A stretch of DNA of 64,000 nt from Brasenia schreberi (GCA_036023115.1 JAYKKT010000089.1:17292501-17356500); one strand, 5' to 3'; shown: positions 1 to 11,279, counted from the stretch's first letter. Translations and numbers: made by a program. The notes: generated from the sequence alone by a model not told the origin.

Positions 1-1280
1 ATTTGGCTAAGTGTGGGGGTTGATAGATCCTTCCGGACCTAGTCACCTTACCTATACTCTCCCTAAGAATTGTTCCTAACTTAGCTCTACTTGGATGCCT
101 CAGAGCACCATGAATTTTTATCAAAGCTCTAGCTAGGGGCAAGACTCTAAGCGCTCCTCAGATCACTACTTGCTTGTCTTTTTTTATTGCAAGAGGGAGT
201 GGTGTGTGAAAAGAATTATGAATCGTATGCAATGCATGCTCAATCCCATGAGTTTCAAGAAGAAGACATACCTCTTTTCCTTTTCTACTTTTGCTTGCAT
301 GGTTGGAAAAGGGCTTTTTAAGAATCACTTGGGAGGGCTCTAGTTCTTTCGATACGTGGAGCGTACCTTGCTCTATCAAGTCTTCGATTTAGTTTTTAAG
401 AGCAAAACACTTGTTTGTATCATGGCCTCTGAGCCTATGATACTTGCAAAACTCATTGAGAAACTTTCCCTTAGGGGGTTCCCCATCGGGAATGGCCGGG
501 AGATTGATGAGACCCTAGGTTAATAAGATGTCTAGGACTTCTGTGTGTGGTTGTCCTAGGTGAGTGAATTTCCTTTTTTCAAACTTTTTTTGATTTTTTC
601 TAAAAGGTTTTTGTTTGGAGGTTTTTGAGGATCCGACCGAGCTTGGCTCTACCCAGATGTTTGTCACTTTTTGCGTCTGCACCCTACCTTCCAGTGCGTG
701 TGACCTGTATGCCCCTAGCTTTTCAAATTGGGATTTTTGAAAACTCCTCCCCTTCCATAGATCTTCATACACTCATTTTTTCAAATTTGCTTCAAAGAGT
801 AAAGCTTTTTTTATCAACTTTTGAAAGTTTGAGATTTCATGGAGGGAGAAGAGGGCTTTTAAATCTATTTTGAAATTTTCTAGGATGAGCATTACTGCAC
901 ATCCCTTAGATATGGGCACACTTACTAGGCCCAAAAGTGACCTCCATCTAATGATGAATGTGTGTGCATCATCGTTAGGCACTTGCTTTGAAAGTGTTCA
1001 AAGTTGGTGTGACTTCAATGTTATATGAAAACCTTTGCATGAAACAATTCGCCAAGTCTTCAAAGTTGGCGAATTGGCTTAAGTCATATGAAGCCAACCA
1101 CTTTTATGTGTTTCCTTTGAGAGAGAGGGGGAACTAGTATATCTATTTTGAAGAGTCCTTTTTCTTCTTATAGGCTCTTCGAGAAAAGAGTTGAAGGTGA
1201 GATCTAGGATCTCCGCTTCCATCATACCAATGAAAATTCGGTATGTCATTGTCACTATCGATTTGGGATTCCGAAGGTAA
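1..1280 (-). pseudogene. Gag remnant of outer element C (3' part of gag)
   Basis: Minus-strand gag of an older Tat-like element, interrupted at 1280 by insertion of element B. Conceptual translation matches gag of element B block by block: the capsid stretch around IIRWRSLLG and CAVMLILENFK (about 982-830), the GRSFQKS/LGQPHTEVLD segment (772-515), a zinc-knuckle region near 480-400 and a KGKEV block near 270. An in-frame TGA at 773-775 stands where element B has a glycine codon, and further breaks separate the later blocks, so it cannot encode a full Gag. The sequence resumes at 25405 on the far side of element B. The downstream protease and pol of C would lie left of the window. Confidence 0.85.
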
Positions 1281-4200
1281 TGTAGACGCGCGAAAATCCC
1301 CGCCTCTTCGCCTCTTTCGGGGGCTTGGAGTGGATCTTCTCGTGTGTCTAAGGCCTATGTATACAAATAGGGCGTGCCAGCTAGCTTACTTAAGCTAGCG
1401 AAGATTTTTTTTAACACTGACTTCTAAACGTGGCGACTGTGAGCAAGTAAGCTCTTGTCGTCGCAGACCTTCTTGCACCGATGCGCAAGGGTCAGTCTGT
1501 ACGCTTTGCAAAAATCGAGTTTTGGAGAGAAAGTCTACGAAGCGGTTCGAGGTGTCTATTTCGGGTCTTTAAGATGCGATTGCATGTTTTAGATCACGTG
1601 GATTTGCACGTGCCTAAGTCTTTTCTTTTATCCCTTTTCGGGCCACCGAGTTTGTGTGTTATGAACACTCCACTACATGGGCGAATTCGAGCGGGGCTTG
1701 CTTTGATGCAATATGCGTCCTACCTCGTGGTATGGCGTAGATGCAATGCAAACTCACGCTACTCCAAAGGGAAAACCCGAAATATAAAGACAATACTGAA
1801 GGGGAAATAACAGAAGGGAAATAACCGAAGGGAAATACCGAAGGGAAATAACCGAAGGGAAATATGTATATAGATTATGTATATGAGCCCTTACTCGGGT
1901 CTTGCAAATAAGAGCGAAGGCTCAATGTGGGTGCGTGCTTGAATTGAAAGACTTACACACACGACATGAAATTAAACCCAAATATAAATTGCAGTATGGC
2001 CTTGACTAAGGTCTTGCGAGTAAGAGCGAAGGCTCAATGTGTGTGAAAGTGCTTGAATTGAAAGACTTACTCACACGACATGAAATGAAACCCAAATAGT
2101 ATAGGTCGGCCCTTACTTGGGTCTTTCAAATAAGAGCGAAAGCTCAATGTGTGTGAGAGTGCTTGAATTGAAAGACTTACTCACACGACATGAAATGAAA
2201 CCCAAATAGTATAGGTCGGCCCTTACTTGGGTCTTTCAAATAAGAGCGAAAGCTCAATGTGTGTGAGTGTTTGAATTGAAAGACAACGCACCCAACTTAA
2301 ACAAAACCCTTCGAAAATGAAAGTATATATATATACACTTATATATTAGGGGCTGATTAGGCCCGTGTGTGCTAAAAATCGTGCACGACTAAGAGAGTGC
2401 ACGTGTGTGGTTGTGCCAAGCCACGTTATTACAAGCGGGGGGAGACTATGCTCCGTTATTACAACCCCGTATCAAATTGAATCTCAAGCAAGTATACAAC
2501 TAAGGACCGAGTTTAGACACTTACGAGTAGCTGGTCCGTAGAGGTCTTGCTTGGGCGTGGACTTGGCTTTGGGCTGCAAACGGGAGCTCCGCGAAGGTAG
2601 GTGATCAAAGGTGCTGGCCGGCTGCAAGTGGGACGCGGGATAGGCGCCTCGAAGGTGGCCGGTGGCAAGTAGATGGCGCCTCAAAGTAGGGGGGTTTAAA
2701 GGGGCTGAATGAGTGGGTTCTTAGGGTCACTAAGGGAGTTGAGAGTATAGGGAAACTGGACCTAAAAGGTGAGCTGGTGGAAAGGCCGAATGGGAGATGA
2801 TGAATAGGTAGTGGCCGGCAGCTTGGGTTATACTAGGTTCGGCTAGGCTAAAGTGGTGGTGGCAAAGGGGCTGAGATGAAGATAGGATGGGTGGCTAAGA
2901 GTGGAGAGGTGGAAGAGAGGGGCTTTGAGGGAGTTTGGGGTACTTACCAAATGGGGAGAGGTGGCGGATGAAGTGGGAAGCAGGCGGGCAGGTGGACTGT
3001 TGGCTGGTTCGGTTGGGTGGAGGTGGTGGCGTCCGGCTGAGGGATGGTGGTGGTGGATGGAAGAGGGAAGGTGGCGGTGCAGGTGGAGCTGATGGAGCAG
3101 GTGGAGCAGGCGGATGGATTGGAGAGTGGAATCGGTTGGGCTGAGGTGAGGGCTCCCACTTGGAAAACCCGCCCACAAAGGGGAGGGGTTTAAATAGGGA
3201 ATGGGTAGGTCGGTTGGGGTTGGGCTAAGGGTAGTGGTTAGGTGGTTTAGGTAGGGTGGTATGTAGATAAGGTGGGCTGGAAAAGGTTGGGCCAGATATT
3301 TTAAAACTAGGGGTTTGGGTAAATCGTGGGCTAAGGGTGGTTTAGGGGTTTAGGGTTAGGTTAGGTGGTTGGGTTTTAGGGTGAGGTTTAGTGAGCTAGG
3401 TTAGGTGGTTAGGCTAGGTTTAGGCTAGGATTAGGGAAATTAATCTAGGTTTAGGGAAGGATTAGGGAAGTGGGTTAGGTGATTAGGTTGGGATTAGGCC
3501 GGGATTAGGGAAGTGGGTTAGGTGATTAGGTTCAGATTAGGGGTGGATTAGGGGTTTAGGCTAGGATTAGGCATTTTGGGTTAGGTTTAGATGAGGGAGC
3601 TCCCTTAGCATGGCCCATAGACCTTGATCACCCCATGTTGGTGCAGCCCTAGGTTAGGTTTTAGCTAATTACAAGCTTAAACCCACTCGATTAGGCTAAC
3701 CCACATGATAACCCAAACTTGACACACAAGTCAAGCTTAATACAACACTCTTGATATTTTTCACCCCCACTCTCTCTCATGCCCAATATCCCACGTGAAT
3801 TTCAAGTGGGCCCCCACCTCCATTTATGAGAAGGTGATGTGGGCCATGGATATGGATATTGGATTGGAACTCTGGATCCAAATCCAAATCCAAGTCCACA
3901 TATGGGTTTGGATTGGAATCTGGATATATATGGTCCAGATCTAATCCAAACTGAACTCTGACTCCTTCGAGCTGGGTTCGAAACGGACGATTCGTGCGGG
4001 GCCTGACAGCATCAGTACTCCGTCTGCGTTGGGTCTTCGCCAACATGGTCGTCCGCCTCCGTTTTTGCCTTCCGGAGATGACTTCAAATGATATTTTGGT
4101 AAGAACAGGGTCTTGAACGTTCGAGATCCTGGGGTGTGAATCAGATACAAGAGTTGCTGCGCCGGGCTCGACAGGTGCTCCGGTTCCGGGCTCTTCTTGG

Positions 4201-4433
4201 CTCTCCTGGTCCTGTCTTGATCGGGCCAAGCCACTTCGGGGTTTCAAAAACATGTTTTAAAAAGGGTTTTCAAAAGCCATATCATATGTTTTTTGAAAGA
4301 TATAGTTTAAAACATATATACAGGGTTGTCTGGAAGGCTCCTGGGTTTCCAGACTCAAAAATGGCCCTTTGGGGCTGCTTTGTATAAAACCAGATGGATT
4401 TTGAGAAATTCGTGGGATTTCGGGGTGTTTACA
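1281..4433 (-). repeat. 3' LTR of element B
   Basis: Left copy of the B LTR, 3153 bp, ends TGTAGACGCG and GGGTGTTTACA on the plus strand. From left to right it holds: an inverted repeat with 9-bp arms (1380-1399), a 34-nt hairpin (1465-1498), a run of GAAGGGAAATAACC micro-repeats (about 1795-1862), four units of about 110 bp marked by TAAGAGCGAA at 1909, 2021, 2131 and 2241, a purine/GGTGG-rich stretch (2580-3140), degenerate GGTTTAG-type repeats (3300-3600), and a TGGATY-rich block (about 3840-3950). Confidence 0.95.
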
Positions 4434-4448
4434 GATGCCCCTCTTTGG
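4434..4448 (-). promoter_or_regulatory. Polypurine tract of element B
   Basis: On the sense strand the 15 bases directly before the 3' LTR read CCAAAGAGGGGCATC, a purine-rich plus-strand primer site next to the LTR start TGTAAACACC. The same tract abuts the LTRs of elements A (7349), G (39275) and H (52869). Confidence 0.85.
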
Positions 4449-4485
4449 CCTTGTCCAAATAGATTTGGATAAGGGCAAAGATGAC

Positions 4486-7348
4486 TGTAGACACCGAAAA
4501 TTTTCACTTACGGGTTCTTAGGCCTGAAGTGAACCTTTTCGCAATCTACTTCGCTTTATGGGCGTGCCAGCTAGTTTACTTTAACTAGCAAAGTATGTTT
4601 TGAAAATAATCTGACTTTTGAAAGGCGATTGTAGGCAAGCGGGATTTTTACGTCGCAGACCTTCTTGCACCGATGCGCAAGGGTCAGTCTGTACGCTTAG
4701 AGACTTCGTTTTGAAACAAGTTTAACTCAAAATATATTTTGAATGAAGAAGTGTTTTAAAACCTTTTGAAAACCATGCATTTGGGCGATTTTGACTTTGT
4801 AAGGGTTTGGACGACCCTAAGTCTTGCACGATTTGATTCGGGTTTGTGCGATTCTCAGATTTTAGATCACGTGGATTTGCACGTGCCTAAGTCTTTCTTT
4901 TTATCCCTTTATGGGCCACCTAGGTGTGTGTTATGAACACTCCACTACATGGGGCGAATTTGAGCGGGAGTACGGGGCTTGCTTCGATGCAATATGCGTC
5001 CTACCTCGTGGTATGGCGTAGATGCAATGCAAACTCACGCTACTCCAAAGGGAAAACCCGAAATTAAAAGACAATGCCGAAGGGAAATTGCCGAAGGGAA
5101 ATGACTTGTAAAGTAAATAGCCGAAGGGAAATGACTTGTAAAGTAAATAGCGGAAGGGGAAATATGGCTATATCTTAAGAGCGGAAAGGCTCAATTGTGT
5201 AAGTGTGTGTCGTGTATATATTGAAAGACAACGCACACGACTTGAACCTTAAAACCCGAATCTTAAAGACGTAGCCGAAAGAAATACTTTATATAGAGTA
5301 TATGTAGGGGCCCTTACTTGGGTCTTGTAAATAAGAGCGAAGGCTCAATGTGTGTGCGTGCTTGAATTGAAAGACTTACACACACGACATGAAATGAAAC
5401 CCAAATATAAATTGCAGTATGCCTTGACTAAGGTCTTGGGAGTAAGAGCGAAAGCTCAATGTGTGTGAGTGTAGAATTGAAGTACTACGCACACGACATA
5501 AATGAAACCCAAATATAACTGCAATAAGGCCTTTACTAAGGTCTTGGGAGTAAGAGCGAAGGCTCAATGTGTGTGCGTGTGGAAAATGGAAAGACAACAC
5601 ACACGACTTAATTAAAAACCCCCTTGACTTAAAATATATAAATATAACTATATATTAAGGGCTGGTTAGGCCCGTGTGTGTGCAAAAAGTGTACGACTAA
5701 GAGCGGAAAGGCTCAAGTGCACATGTGTGTGGGTGTGTCAAACCACGTTATTACAATCGGGGGGAGACGAAGCTCCTTTACTACAACCCCGTATCAAAAT
5801 TTAATTGAATATAAAGCAAGTTAATGTAATAGACCAAGTTTAGACACTTACAAATAGCTGGTCCATGTTCAACTTGCTTGCACGTGGGCTCACGGTTCAC
5901 CTTGGGCAGCCAAGAGGGGGTTATCCTAGGGGGCTTTGAGGGAGGTTCTATGGGGCACGATTAGGGTCTTAGGGGAACTAAGGTTCGGCCAAGATGGGGG
6001 TTGTGTAGGGTCTGTCCTAGGGTCTGTCCTAGGGTACAGGTCACGGCCAGGGTGCAGGTTGGGTCGGCAGGAAGGTGGACAGGGCGGCAGGGAGGCAGTC
6101 GGGTCGGCAGGGGGGCGTCTGGCGCCTGGCGCAGCAGACGGGCACCTGGCGCTGGGCGCGCTGGGGCGCGTAGTAGCGCGGGACGGCTGCGGCACGGGGC
6201 GTGCAGGCGACAGAGGGGCGCGCGGCAGGAAGCAGGGCGCGCGGCAGCAGAAGGGGCGCGCGGCAGGACTCAGGGCGCGCGGCAGGCGCTGGTTGCTCAC
6301 GGCCGACCGGGGTGAAGTTTTTGGGGTTTGTTAGGGATGGTTTGAGGCGGTTGGGGTTAGGTTAGGTCTAGTTAGGGTTCAGTTAGGGTTAGGTTGGTTC
6401 AGTTAGGGTTAGGTTCAGTTAGGGTTAGGTAGGTTCGAACCTAGGCTAGGTTGGGGTTAGGTTTACCTCTTGGAGCCGGTCCTTCTTGGCTTGAGCCCAC
6501 GTCTCCACGGTTGCAGCCACTTGGTCCAGCCCACCTTGGTTGCAGCCCCTTGGTCTAGACCCACTTAGCCCACATGGCTTGAACCCACCTCACCCAATGA
6601 GCCCACATGGCTAGGTCTATCACACCCTCTCTCTCCTCCCAAATATTTGCATGAACCCTTTACATGGACCCCCTCACCTCTATTTATAGAGATTTGAGGT
6701 GGGTCTTGGATTTGGGTTTGGGTTTGGGGTTTGGATCCATACCCAAATCCAAACACTATTTGGATCTGGATATTGGATCTCGGATATTTTGAGATCTGTA
6801 TCCGATCCAAACCCAATATTTTTATGGATACGGATCTGGATATTTTGATCCAGATCTGATCCAATCCAAACACTATTTGGATCCAATCCAAATCCAAACA
6901 CTATTTGGATCGACCCAAACATTATTTGGATTGGCCCAAATCCAAACACTATTCATTACATGGATTTGGATCTGGATATATATGGTCCAGATCCAAATCA
7001 AAATTTCTTCGGACAGTCCTTCTTGGCTTCTTGAGGCGAACGATCTGTGCGGGCACTGGCTTCATCAGCGCTCCGTCTGGTGCTGGGTTTTCCCCAACTT
7101 TGTCGTTCGGACTCCGTTTCGCCGTTCTGGACTCCGTTGAGCTTTTCATCAAATGGGCTCTGCTTTCTTTTGTTTTTTTATCAGGGAGTGGCTTCTGAAG
7201 CTCTGGGCTTGAATCCTCTTCGGGCCTAGGGTCTTCTTTTGCCTTCTGTACCTGTTTTCACATTTCAAAACAGGTCGTCGTTTTGGCTCAAACGAGCGTT
7301 TTGGTGTTTTGAGAGTTTTTGAAAAATAGAAGATTTGGGGTGTTTACA
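4486..7348 (-). repeat. 3' LTR of element A
   Basis: 2863-bp copy, ends TGTAGACACCG and GGGTGTTTACA on the plus strand. It carries the 34-nt hairpin (4657-4690), GCGAAGGCTC-type repeats (about 5160-5600), a GC-rich minisatellite (about 6080-6290), GTTAGGGTTCA-type repeats (6350-6460), a TATA-like box (6681-6690) and a dense TGGATY block (6700-6990). Confidence 0.95.
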
Positions 7349-7363
7349 GATGCCCCTCTTTGG
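7349..7363 (-). promoter_or_regulatory. Polypurine tract of element A
   Basis: Sense strand CCAAAGAGGGGCATC directly abuts the 3' LTR start, identical to the tract of element B. Confidence 0.85.
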
Positions 7364-7950
7364 CATTATCCAAATGTATTTGGATAATGGCAAAGAAGAA
7401 ACACCCCATTTTGGTTTTTCTCTCAAATTTTCTCGAGAATACACCATTTGTTTCACAAAAACCCTGTTTTCTTTTTACACAGGTGGGGATTTTTAGCAAA
7501 AGGGGGCTTTTCCTAGCTATTTCCCTATATGTATGATCATGCACGAATGACTCTTTGAATGCATGCATGAGAAAAATTTTATTTTTTTGTTTTTGAGCCC
7601 GAAGAGAGCCTTTTGAGGCTGGTTGCTCGAGCAGGTTTTTACCCATGTCTTTTTGACATTCGTGGGTTTTTCGAAAATTTCTTTTTGAAAAGGAACTCCT
7701 TTTAACTTGTATCGAAAAGGACTTCCATTTTTCATACTTCCCTTCATTCGGGTTTCAATACCTGCTACTCAGTAGAGGTTTTTGGGTAGGAAAACTTGGA
7801 AAACATTTCAAAGTTCCATTTCCTACAAAACAGAGTCGAGTTCTCAAACAAAATGAAATCCAAATAAGCCGATTTTATTCGTACTTTAGGATTTTCGCAA
7901 ATTTGAATCTTTTTCCTCGGGGATAAGCCGTAGGGATATGGGAAAGAGAT

Positions 7951-7980
7951 ACCACGGTCCCTTCTGAAGCGTCCCGTGGT
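7951..7980 (-). other. Invariant 30-nt hairpin, element A copy
   Basis: Seven-bp arms ACCACGG and CCGTGGT enclose a 16-nt loop. All 30 bases are identical in B (14855-14884), G (39922-39951) and H (53546-53575), although flanking bases differ. Confidence 0.7.
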
Positions 7981-8094
7981 TTTAGGCAAAGAATCGGAAA
8001 ATCGCTCTTTGGAGCTTTGGCTTTTTGTTTCTTTTTCATAGAGGGTCTCCCTTTGGGAGTATTTTTTCATTAATCCCTCTTTTCTTTAAAGGAG

Positions 8095-8265
8095 AGCAGC
8101 TCTTTGGAGGAGTTTTTGTATTCCTTGTTTATGAAGGGAAGACCTCTTTGGGAGGAGTGTTTTTATATCTCCTTTTTCTTTTGAAACGAGAAGACCTCTT
8201 TCGGAGGAGTTTTTGTATTCCCTGTTTATGAAGGGAAGACCACTTTCGGAGGAGTTTTTGTATTC
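8095..8265 (-). repeat. Tandem repeat in element A 3' noncoding region
   Basis: Four degenerate units share GACCTCTTTGGGAGGAGT-like cores followed by TTTTTGTATTC or TTTTTATATCTCC. H carries about three units at 53696-53815, so copy number varies between relatives. Confidence 0.7.
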
Positions 8266-8740
8266 TCGATTTTTTTCTTTCTTTCTTTTGAAAATAGCCA
8301 ATTTTCCTTTTTGGAGAGAAAGTAGGATGGGGGAGGGCTTATCCCTTTGGTTACTCGATTCAAACGAGATCGTCCTATTTCTTAATAGCATCTGCTATTC
8401 GAAAATATTTTGATATTTTGAACAAGGCTTAATCTTGTAAGCCAGGGTTCTTTGAAATATAGCCAATTCATTTTTGGAAGACTCTACTTTTCGAAAAGTA
8501 TAGATTCCTCCATTCGGGGTTATACAATCTACTTCGATCCTTCTTTCAAGAAGTTTCAAAGGAGTTCGATTTTTCAAAATCTTTTTGAAAAAGAATTCAG
8601 CATAAACCCTTTTGAATATTCGGGCATTTTCGGGGTTTTGCTAATTTCTATCCACAATATCAACAAATTTCTAATTTTTGTTGCCCTTTCGAAGGCATGG
8701 GGACATTTCTACTCGAGTTTGCCACCCTTTTGGGCTTTCT

Positions 8741-9400
8741 TCGGGGTGATATGATGCATGCTATGCACTCCATGTGATTTAAAATGGAAATACATGTTTT
8801 TATGCAATGATGAACACATGAAATGTATCTCACAAATCATGAAGGAGATGCGTTCACTTATCCATGGAAAGTGTCTAGGGGCTGTGTTTAAAAATGCCCC
8901 TAGCTTGATGGGAATTTCGCATGGCCATATGGTGAAGGGCCATGGTTTTTCAAAGGGATTTTGGATGGACAATGGTATGTTCATGTCCATGCACTTCCAT
9001 GGTTTTTCTAACATGATCATGATACTTTTTGCTCAAGGATGGGAAACATAACCAGCCCTAAGTGATCGTCATGGCCATCGGGTTTTAGTTTTGACATGGT
9101 CTCCATATTTCATCGTGAGATTCATGTTTTTTATCCTAACACAATCAAGGTTTTTATATAAACCAGAAGTTGAAGAAAATCTTTCTTTTCAAAGCCATGA
9201 AAGGTTTTTGTGAAATGTGTAACCCTTTTTCAAGATTCTCATTTCCTTTTTTAAAATTTGCCTCGAAGGTGTTGGTTTTGATTTGTATGGAGACATGCCT
9301 ATGAAGGCTCGATACTTAGGGGGTCGACTCTTATTGCCCCTTTGATTTTGCAAAACCCTGAATTCGATTTCTAGAATGATGTCTAGACTCGATGCATATG
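8741..9400 (-). pseudogene. Degenerate pol scraps (integrase and RT) in element A
   Basis: The DNA from about 8930 to 9140 follows the integrase zinc-binding region of B (about 16250-16460): blocks around CATGATCATGA, AGTGATCGTCATGGCCATC and TCTCCATATTTCATCGTG line up with B. A second block at about 9290-9380 (GGCTCGATACTTAGGGGGTCGA) follows the RT region of B near 17830-17900. Everything between is missing and no frame is open. It cannot encode an enzyme, but it shows descent from a pol-bearing ancestor. Confidence 0.65.
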
Positions 9401-9872
9401 AATGATTTCAAAGTGTAATGCATGATGCTTATGCACACACTATGGGTTAACTTATTTCTAAAAATCCCCAATTTTCCATAAGTTAAGGATTTTTGCGAAG
9501 TTCAGGAAGCTTGGAGGTGTTTATTCCTCCTTGCTTTGGTGATTCTCGAGCTTTTCATTTTTGAAAAAGCTCTAGGCAAAAGGGTAGATAGGACCAGCTT
9601 TTTGCACACTTGGTTTCAGGGAGTATATACAATTTTCGAAAGCATTTTTACAATTTTTCGAAAATGGGCTTTGTACATGGCCAAAGGCTTTTGGAAATAA
9701 ATTTCTTTTTGTAATTTTCGTTTTTCCAAATGTTTTTGAGATTTTAAGAGTTTTCAACTTTTTTTTTGTCTTTTTCAAAAGTAGGGATCTTCCATTGAAC
9801 CTTCAAAGAAAACATTCATGAATCAGACTCTAATCAGATAGGTCTAAGACATGGGTTTCGGTTTTAGAGGTT
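9401..9872 (-). other. Spacer between pol scraps and ORF, element A
   Basis: T-rich on the plus strand and without a credible ORF. It is shared with H (about 55510-55990) and includes a TTTTCTTTGAAGGT motif (sense, near 9800-9810) that corresponds to TTTTC-TTTGTAGGT motifs in B and H. Confidence 0.5.
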
Positions 9873-11279
9873 CTACAAGGCACCCTTGACCCAGATGGTC
9901 TTAGGTGGCGGCTCTGGTGGTATGGGTGGGCTGTAGCCCAGTCCATATCGTTCCCTATTGGTTTTAGGTAGGACAGGCTCAAGCCTACCTTGGTTTCGGG
10001 TTCCCAGACCCGCGTAGGGTTTATATCCCATATTCAGAATCATGTTCCAAGACTTTTTGCTTTTCGAAAAGTTTTGGTATAAATCATGGTCTTGGAACAT
10101 GGAATCGTCCATGTTGGGGACATATACCCTTTTGGATATCGGGAGTTTGGATTCCGGGGTGATGGAAGACTTGGGCTTCCATACAAACCTGGTTTGGGAG
10201 ACTTTGCCCTCAAGGAAAGCCAAGCTTGGTTCCTTGAGGAGTTTTGGACATAGCAGGGTTATGGAAAACTTATGGTTCCATACCCTATTTTGGGAAAGAT
10301 TTACTTCAAGGGGAGCCATGCAAGGTCCCTTGAAGTTTTTGACTTGGTCCCTAGGTTCAACTCGTGGTGCCCCTAGGGATTGATTTTTTTGTTTCAAAGC
10401 CATAGCCTTGGCTCCAGGGCACAGGACTAGGCTCGAAGAAGTGGGTTTTTCTATGGTAGGGTTATGAGCTCCTAAGATGTCGATGCATGCATTAGGGGTC
10501 TCCATGTCTACCATTTTCGAAACTTCTTTTTGTTTTTGAAATTCCTTTGAATGGTGCGCGATAGTTGGCGCACCTTGAAAATCCTCAAGTTTTGGCACAG
10601 TTTGTGGGTTTGTGTGTGCAAAGGGGTTATCCAATGCATCTGATAACCCTACATGAAGAAGCGAGTCTTGAGAAGGATGGGTTTCAGGCATACCTCTTTG
10701 TGGCTTGTCTACCTTTTCAGGGTGAGAGCAAGCCGATTTCCCGGGTAACTCTGTTTTGAGCCCCCGGGGTTTAACGAGGCGTTTCCTTTCGAAACCTTCC
10801 TGTTTTTCACTCTCGTTCCTTTGTAGGGTGTGGACTTCATGTCCCACTATATGTGTGTGCCTAGACTTAGGACTTTTACTTGAAGTTTTCGAAATTCCAA
10901 AATTTTGTTTTTCAATTTTTTGGTTTTTTTCCAAATTTTCAAGATTTTTTTGGTTTTTTGAAATAGAAAAATCTTTTTTTGGTTTTTCTATGGATTTTGA
11001 AAAGCTTGAAGTTGTAGGAGTGGATGACTTATCCCTTTGCCCGGATTTGTCTCTAATCTCCAATCCTTCGTTGAGTTTGAGATCGGTTTTCAATTCACGA
11101 TCTGTATGTGCCCTCGAAGAGCTGCTATGTGTTCGATGGGCTTTAAGCTCCTTGCTTAAAGCATCCATCTTTTGAAATATTTTTTCAATCTCATCGAGCT
11201 CTCTTTGGGCTTTATCTGATTTGAAAACCTCTTTTAGTTTACTCAACGAAGATTTTTGTAGCTTCCTATCCATTTTCAT
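9873..11279 (-). CDS. 468-aa ORF of non-autonomous element A (Gag-N-like start, G-patch-like end)
   Basis: Single open frame with an ATG start, about 95 nt inside the PBS. Residues 1-60 are charged and probably coiled-coil (KMDALSKELKAH), followed by a Ser-rich SSSSRAH patch; this resembles the Gag start of related elements. The middle is Lys/Pro/Ser-rich and contains two imperfect repeats of about 30 residues ending in WKPKSSITPES or its variant. The C-terminus matches the tail of the protease ORF of B, including NMDDSMFQDHDLY and a G-patch-like segment (WNMILNMGYKPYAGLG...NQGRLEPVLP). No capsid, zinc knuckle, protease active site or RT is seen. H carries the same ORF in broken form, so a coding ancestor is likely. 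Function is unknown; RNA binding through the G-patch is an inference. Confidence 0.75.
   Translation of the reverse strand: MKMDRKLQKSSLSKLKEVFKSDKAQRELDEIEKIFQKMDALSKELKAHRTHSSSSRAHTDRELKTDLKLNEGLEIRDKSGQRDKSSTPTTSSFSKSIEKPKKDFSISKNQKNLENLEKNQKIEKQNFGISKTSSKSPKSRHTHIVGHEVHTLQRNESEKQEGFERKRLVKPRGLKTELPGKSACSHPEKVDKPQRGMPETHPSQDSLLHVGLSDALDNPFAHTNPQTVPKLEDFQGAPTIAHHSKEFQKQKEVSKMVDMETPNACIDILGAHNPTIEKPTSSSLVLCPGAKAMALKQKNQSLGAPRVEPRDQVKNFKGPCMAPLEVNLSQNRVWNHKFSITLLCPKLLKEPSLAFLEGKVSQTRFVWKPKSSITPESKLPISKRVYVPNMDDSMFQDHDLYQNFSKSKKSWNMILNMGYKPYAGLGTRNQGRLEPVLPKTNRERYGLGYSPPIPPEPPPKTIWVKGAL

Larger units (their letters stand above)
7364..8740 (-). other. 3' noncoding internal region of element A
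   Basis: No credible reading frame. The region aligns by eye with the stretch between pol and the PPT in B (14271-15387), G (39290-40429) and H (52884-54300). It holds the invariant 30-nt hairpin at 7951-7980, a short inverted repeat CTCCC-TTT-GGGAG near 8047, and a tandem repeat of about 55-70 bp units with the core CTTTNGGAGGAGT (about 8095-8265, four units here, three in H). Confidence 0.7.

Noticed and set aside
1481..1810. A 109-110-codon ORF repeated in B-type LTRs (1481-1810, 22403-22732, 44536-44868).
   Set aside because: It recurs only because the LTR is repeated. It spans the 34-nt hairpin and has no recognisable domain; antisense to the element transcript.
2843..3178. Pro/His/Ser-rich ORFs on the minus strand and Gly/Trp-rich ones on the plus strand in the LTRs (also 23793-24144, 42042-42396, 46137-46387, 63620-63940).
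   Set aside because: They fall in GGTGG/CCACC low-complexity LTR sequence, are open in several frames at once and have no start context or domain; they are composition artefacts.
6565..6949. Repetitive ORFs rich in Asp, Pro, Asn, Ile and Trp (for example 6565-6949, 13482-13866, 48151-48501, 52062-52525).
   Set aside because: They are translations of the TGGATY/GATCCA U3 repeats; the pattern is nucleotide-driven and occurs on both strands.
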